Of a stretch of 64,000 nt of DNA, positions 61,048 to 64,000 are shown piece by piece. Position 1 is the stretch's first letter. The number at the start of each line of letters is the position of its first letter. The stretch is from NCBI RefSeq assembly GCF_000208745.1, contig NC_030850.1, forward strand, positions 20,482,725 to 20,546,724, given 5' to 3'. The DNA is from Theobroma cacao (lineage: Eukaryota; Streptophyta; Magnoliopsida; Malvales; Malvaceae). A program made the translations under genes and the position numbers. The notes under the pieces were generated by a model, which saw only the letters and a program-made list of their open reading frames with translations, was not told the DNA's origin and ran no database searches.

Positions 61048-61991
61048 ACATCGTTCCAACAAGGCATACACTTATTCACCTAAATATTTGAATGCATGCT
61101 CATCTATTCATAGTTCAATACATCTTCATGGGTTTTTAACATGCCACATAATTGGCCTTGTGTTGTTACTAATCTTCTTCCTTCAACTAAGTCCAAACAA
61201 GATTTGTAAATTCTCATAGCAATACTTTAAATTAACTCATGTGCTATGCCTCCCTTGTAATTCTTCATTCACAATTTCATCACTTAGTATTGACATCCCT
61301 TGCCAATATCTCATATATTCATCTAACTTTTCACTCACTTTTTCCTTAGCCTTTAACAAAGCTTAATCTCTTGTCTTCTTTATTTCTTAGGATTTGACTT
61401 TAGTCAACATATTATTCATCTTAATACTTCACATGGTAATTAATCTTAATGTAGCCATCTCAAGAACTCTCTAACTTCTTTTTTACTTACATGCCAATAT
61501 ATAAGGAAAACAAAGAAACTTTTCAATTCACTCATATAAACACTTTCCCAATGCTCTTAAAACTCCAAATAACAAAGCTCAACATCAAGACCAATGACCA
61601 TAATTCAACTTGTGAGTTTCATCTTCATGTCATTCACAATTTGCTCATGCCTTCCAGCCATTAGGGGTTCTTAGTGCTGCAGTATTGGGTAGTCAGTGCT
61701 ATGGCGTTGCAGCTGCTGAAAATGGGGTGGTTTCAGTGCTGTGGTTACTGGAAATTTCTTTATCAATGCTAATTGTCTACATTTAAGGTTACTACATTGA
61801 TCATCCTCAACCATTTGGTTCTCCTTTAAGCTTATATCATAATTTCCTTAAGCATGTGTATCTTCTCTTTGCTTATCATATGCACTAGGCTAAGTTAATA
61901 CTTTCAACTCATATTATCTTTTAACACTTATCATCAATCATTAAGTCCCACCTTAGGACATCCTTTCCATATGGTGTAATGACTTCACAAT

Positions 61992-62013
61992 AATATATAT
62001 ATATATATATATA
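61992..62013. repeat. (TA)n microsatellite
   Basis: About eleven TA units in the internal region of the second LTR element. Confidence 0.95.
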
Positions 62014-63025
62014 ACACCACACACATAACTATTCACTACTTACGGCATCCCACAATTCTTATCATCCATAATTAATTATCTTTCTTGTCTTGTAACTCAA
62101 ATAGTTTATTGACTTTAGGTACAAAATCCATGAAAATAGTTCATCTTTCTCCACACTTATACTCACAATCCTGATTAAATCAAGAATTCATCTTTCTTAA
62201 GTTCCATAATTTACCTCTATTGGTCTATATTTGTGTCAAATTATCATTTTATAATGTCATGGCATCACGTGCCTCCATCCTTACTACCCATCGTACGTTC
62301 ATACGAAACAATTAAAAGACTTATGTACCTATTTCTTCTTTTGTGCATTGCACAACTTTTCAGGACCTACTTACACACTACGGACACTTGACCAATGAGT
62401 TATCATTTCGGCCCATTTCTTGTTTATCCTGCATATATCCCTTAACATTTCTCATCCGCAAGCATATCGAGTTATAATTCCTTCAACACTCAAGTTTACA
62501 ATCCTCGACATTAAGCACGTTAGCCCCATAAACTAGGACTTTATTTATTTATTTTCGTATTCTAAATCATACCAAAAACCCACATACCATTATAAATGAT
62601 AATTCCTAATAAACACTATCATTTCAATGGACATTTTATACTTTGCTAAAAACTAGGGTTACCACTCACGAGCCCATCATGTTAATTGGTAACCATCTCG
62701 TAGTACTACAAAACATGTTTATCGCCAGGTCTTGTAGTTGCTTGTACCATTAATGACTTTCTATGTTAACCTTTAATGATCATTTAAGGCGACCAACCAT
62801 CCACTAAGGTGAATATCATTCCTCAATCGTTATCTTGCTAATCTACATCGGTCAGGCATGAAGATTCCAATACGCCTCAGGTCATTAAAATAACTACTTC
62901 ATAATACGTTTGAGTCATATAAACATAAAAGCCAACTCTTAAATCCTATTATATAGATAGCTACTATTACTTCATTTACACCACGTCATCCTAGACTTAA
63001 AGTAATATGAAATTCAATGAAAATA

Positions 63026-63256
63026 TTAAACATCATAAGGATCATCGTCGCCTTGATCCGAACACATAGACGGATCCTCTTCCGGATCCTCTTCTATCTC
63101 CTGAGGTTTCCCCATATTATCCTTAATCCAAGCTTGATGTATTCTTATGCATTCCTCCCTACTAACAGATGCATCACCTCTTCCACATCCAAGAGGAAAG
63201 TTTCGGACAACGGATACCTTCCTAGGATGATAACCACCTCTTGCAATTGCCTCTTT
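63026..63256 (-). pseudogene. Short retroelement-associated reading frame, function unknown
   Basis: Reading leftward from just inside the LTR end, one frame stays open for about 76 codons to a TAA near 63028. It includes GGYHPRKVSVVRNFPLGCGR and an acidic end (EEDPEEDPSMCSDQGDDDP). The open length, charged composition and position directly behind the LTR suggest a remnant of a coding segment of this element family. There is no ATG at its start. I recognise no named domain. Confidence 0.4.
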
Positions 63257-63257
63257 C

Positions 63258-63965
63258 TGTCACGACCCAAATTCCGGGTCATGACCGGCGCATGGGTCCA
63301 ATGGACGTAATCCACTAAACCAAGGCAAGCCTATTATTTATCTTACTTATGATTCTATTTATTATCACTAAGTCCTATTTCATGACTTTGAGTCAAAATA
63401 GTGATATACATTGCCAACTCGTACTGGCATTACTCTTTTAAAATTTACATTAAGTTCATCTATACATAACAAAATAATACTCGACCTCCAGCGGAGTGAC
63501 TCGGATGGATATACGGCTACCGAATGCCGAGACACCTACCAAAAGATGTACACAGATCTTACAAGGACACCTCGTCCTAATTATCGGCTACCTCGTGATC
63601 TGAAACATGAATTTGAAAATGGTGAGTATGAACCCAGTGAGTGAACAAGGAAGGGAGAACAAGCAACAATTAGGAAAAATTTAAAATCATGATGCACTTG
63701 TTTCAAAACAATGCAAATTTAGTTCATTCCAATTTAAAACCCCTCCAAACCCCAGAGTTTTTCGCTACAGCGAGCATGATTTTCGATGCAGTGAAAACAG
63801 AGCAACAAGAGGAACATTTTTCCTCACTCAACAAAAAGCCATCCTGCTAAACTAATAAAATCAACCTAACATTCATGAAAATTCTCAAAGTACAATGTCT
63901 CAAATTTCATGTACATCACATCCATAAATCATTGTCAATCCATTTGCTATATCACACATATTTAC

Positions 63966-64000
<35 letters not shown>
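63258..64000 (-). mobile_element. 5' LTR (partial) of the second non-coding LTR element
   Basis: On the - strand it ends ATTTGGGTCGTGACA at 63258. The segment matches the end portion of family X LTR (CAGCGGAGTGACTCGGATGG, CCCAGTGAGTGAACAAGGAA, a degenerate CTCGCTACAGCGAG-like palindrome near 63760) and runs off the window in a (TA)n tract (63968-64000). Confidence 0.8.

Larger units (their letters stand above)
56525..63257 (-). mobile_element. Internal region of the second non-coding LTR element, split by a solo LTR
   Basis: On the - strand it runs from 63257 (after the LTR end) to a PPT (TTTAAGTGGGAGAGAC) next to 56524. Removing the solo LTR 58433-61047 and one target duplication leaves about 4.1 kb, close to the 4.5 kb of family X. 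A decayed primer site (AGGTGGTTATCATCCTAGG, about 63219-63237) may correspond to AGGTGGTATCAGAG... in family X. No gag or pol motifs were recognised apart from a short frame at 63026-63256. A (TA)n run lies at 61992-62013. Confidence 0.65.

Overview
This looks like nuclear DNA of a flowering plant, probably a dicot. The evidence is spliced genes with GT..AG introns, AT-rich intergenic DNA, several families of plant LTR retrotransposons, and a Mutator-like (MULE) DNA transposon. The repeat families remind me of Malvales (cacao relatives), but that is only an impression. I support one intact host gene; almost everything else is transposable-element DNA in various states of decay.

Layout. Positions 1-2492: 3' end of a decayed Ty1/copia element on the + strand (integrase-RT-RNase H remnants, 3' noncoding repeat, 3' LTR). 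Positions 2493-10590: an 8.1-kb MULE inserted close to the 3' end of that LTR, with imperfect terminal inverted repeats and a 9-bp target duplication (TTAAAATTA). It carries a + strand DUF1985-type gene and a - strand MULE transposase, arranged tail to tail; both are inactivated and both appear to have lost their 3' ends to one internal deletion. Four minisatellite arrays in the MULE share the core GGCGTGTCAC (or its complement). Positions 11567-20247: the host gene, a four-exon reading frame of 750 codons encoding a kinase-like, probably pseudokinase, protein. Its first coding exon has only 10 nt, its first intron is 4.8 kb and holds an old LTR pair, and exons 2 and 3 are a duplicated 72-nt pair.

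Positions 20248-22615: 3' flank, an LTR-like remnant and a tandem SINE-like repeat. Positions 22616-42153: a nest of retrotransposons. An Athila-like element on the - strand (LTRs 22616-24237 and 37535-42153, PBS, gag remnant, PPT) holds a + strand Ty3-like element (24844-36059) with PBS and PPT but no recognisable coding sequence. Two solo LTRs of about 2.95 kb with perfect 5-bp target duplications sit inside these (25260-28240 and 37583-40524). Positions 42154-52008: copia LTR and gag remnants, inverted LTR fragments, a solo LTR with a long purine tract, and a 1.7-kb foldback with arms of about 750 bp. Positions 52009-64000: a second large non-coding LTR element on the - strand, interrupted by a solo LTR (58433-61047, TSD ACATC) and running off the window.

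The most unusual biology is in the MULE gene. It has a tandem series of 72-nt exons separated by four similar short introns, and in the best-matched pair the introns are more alike than the exons. Two of its long introns (1 and 8) are also related to each other and carry the same minisatellite as the 5' side of the transposase gene. The host gene lies less than 1 kb downstream of the MULE. All identities and boundaries were read by eye; no alignment or database search was run.
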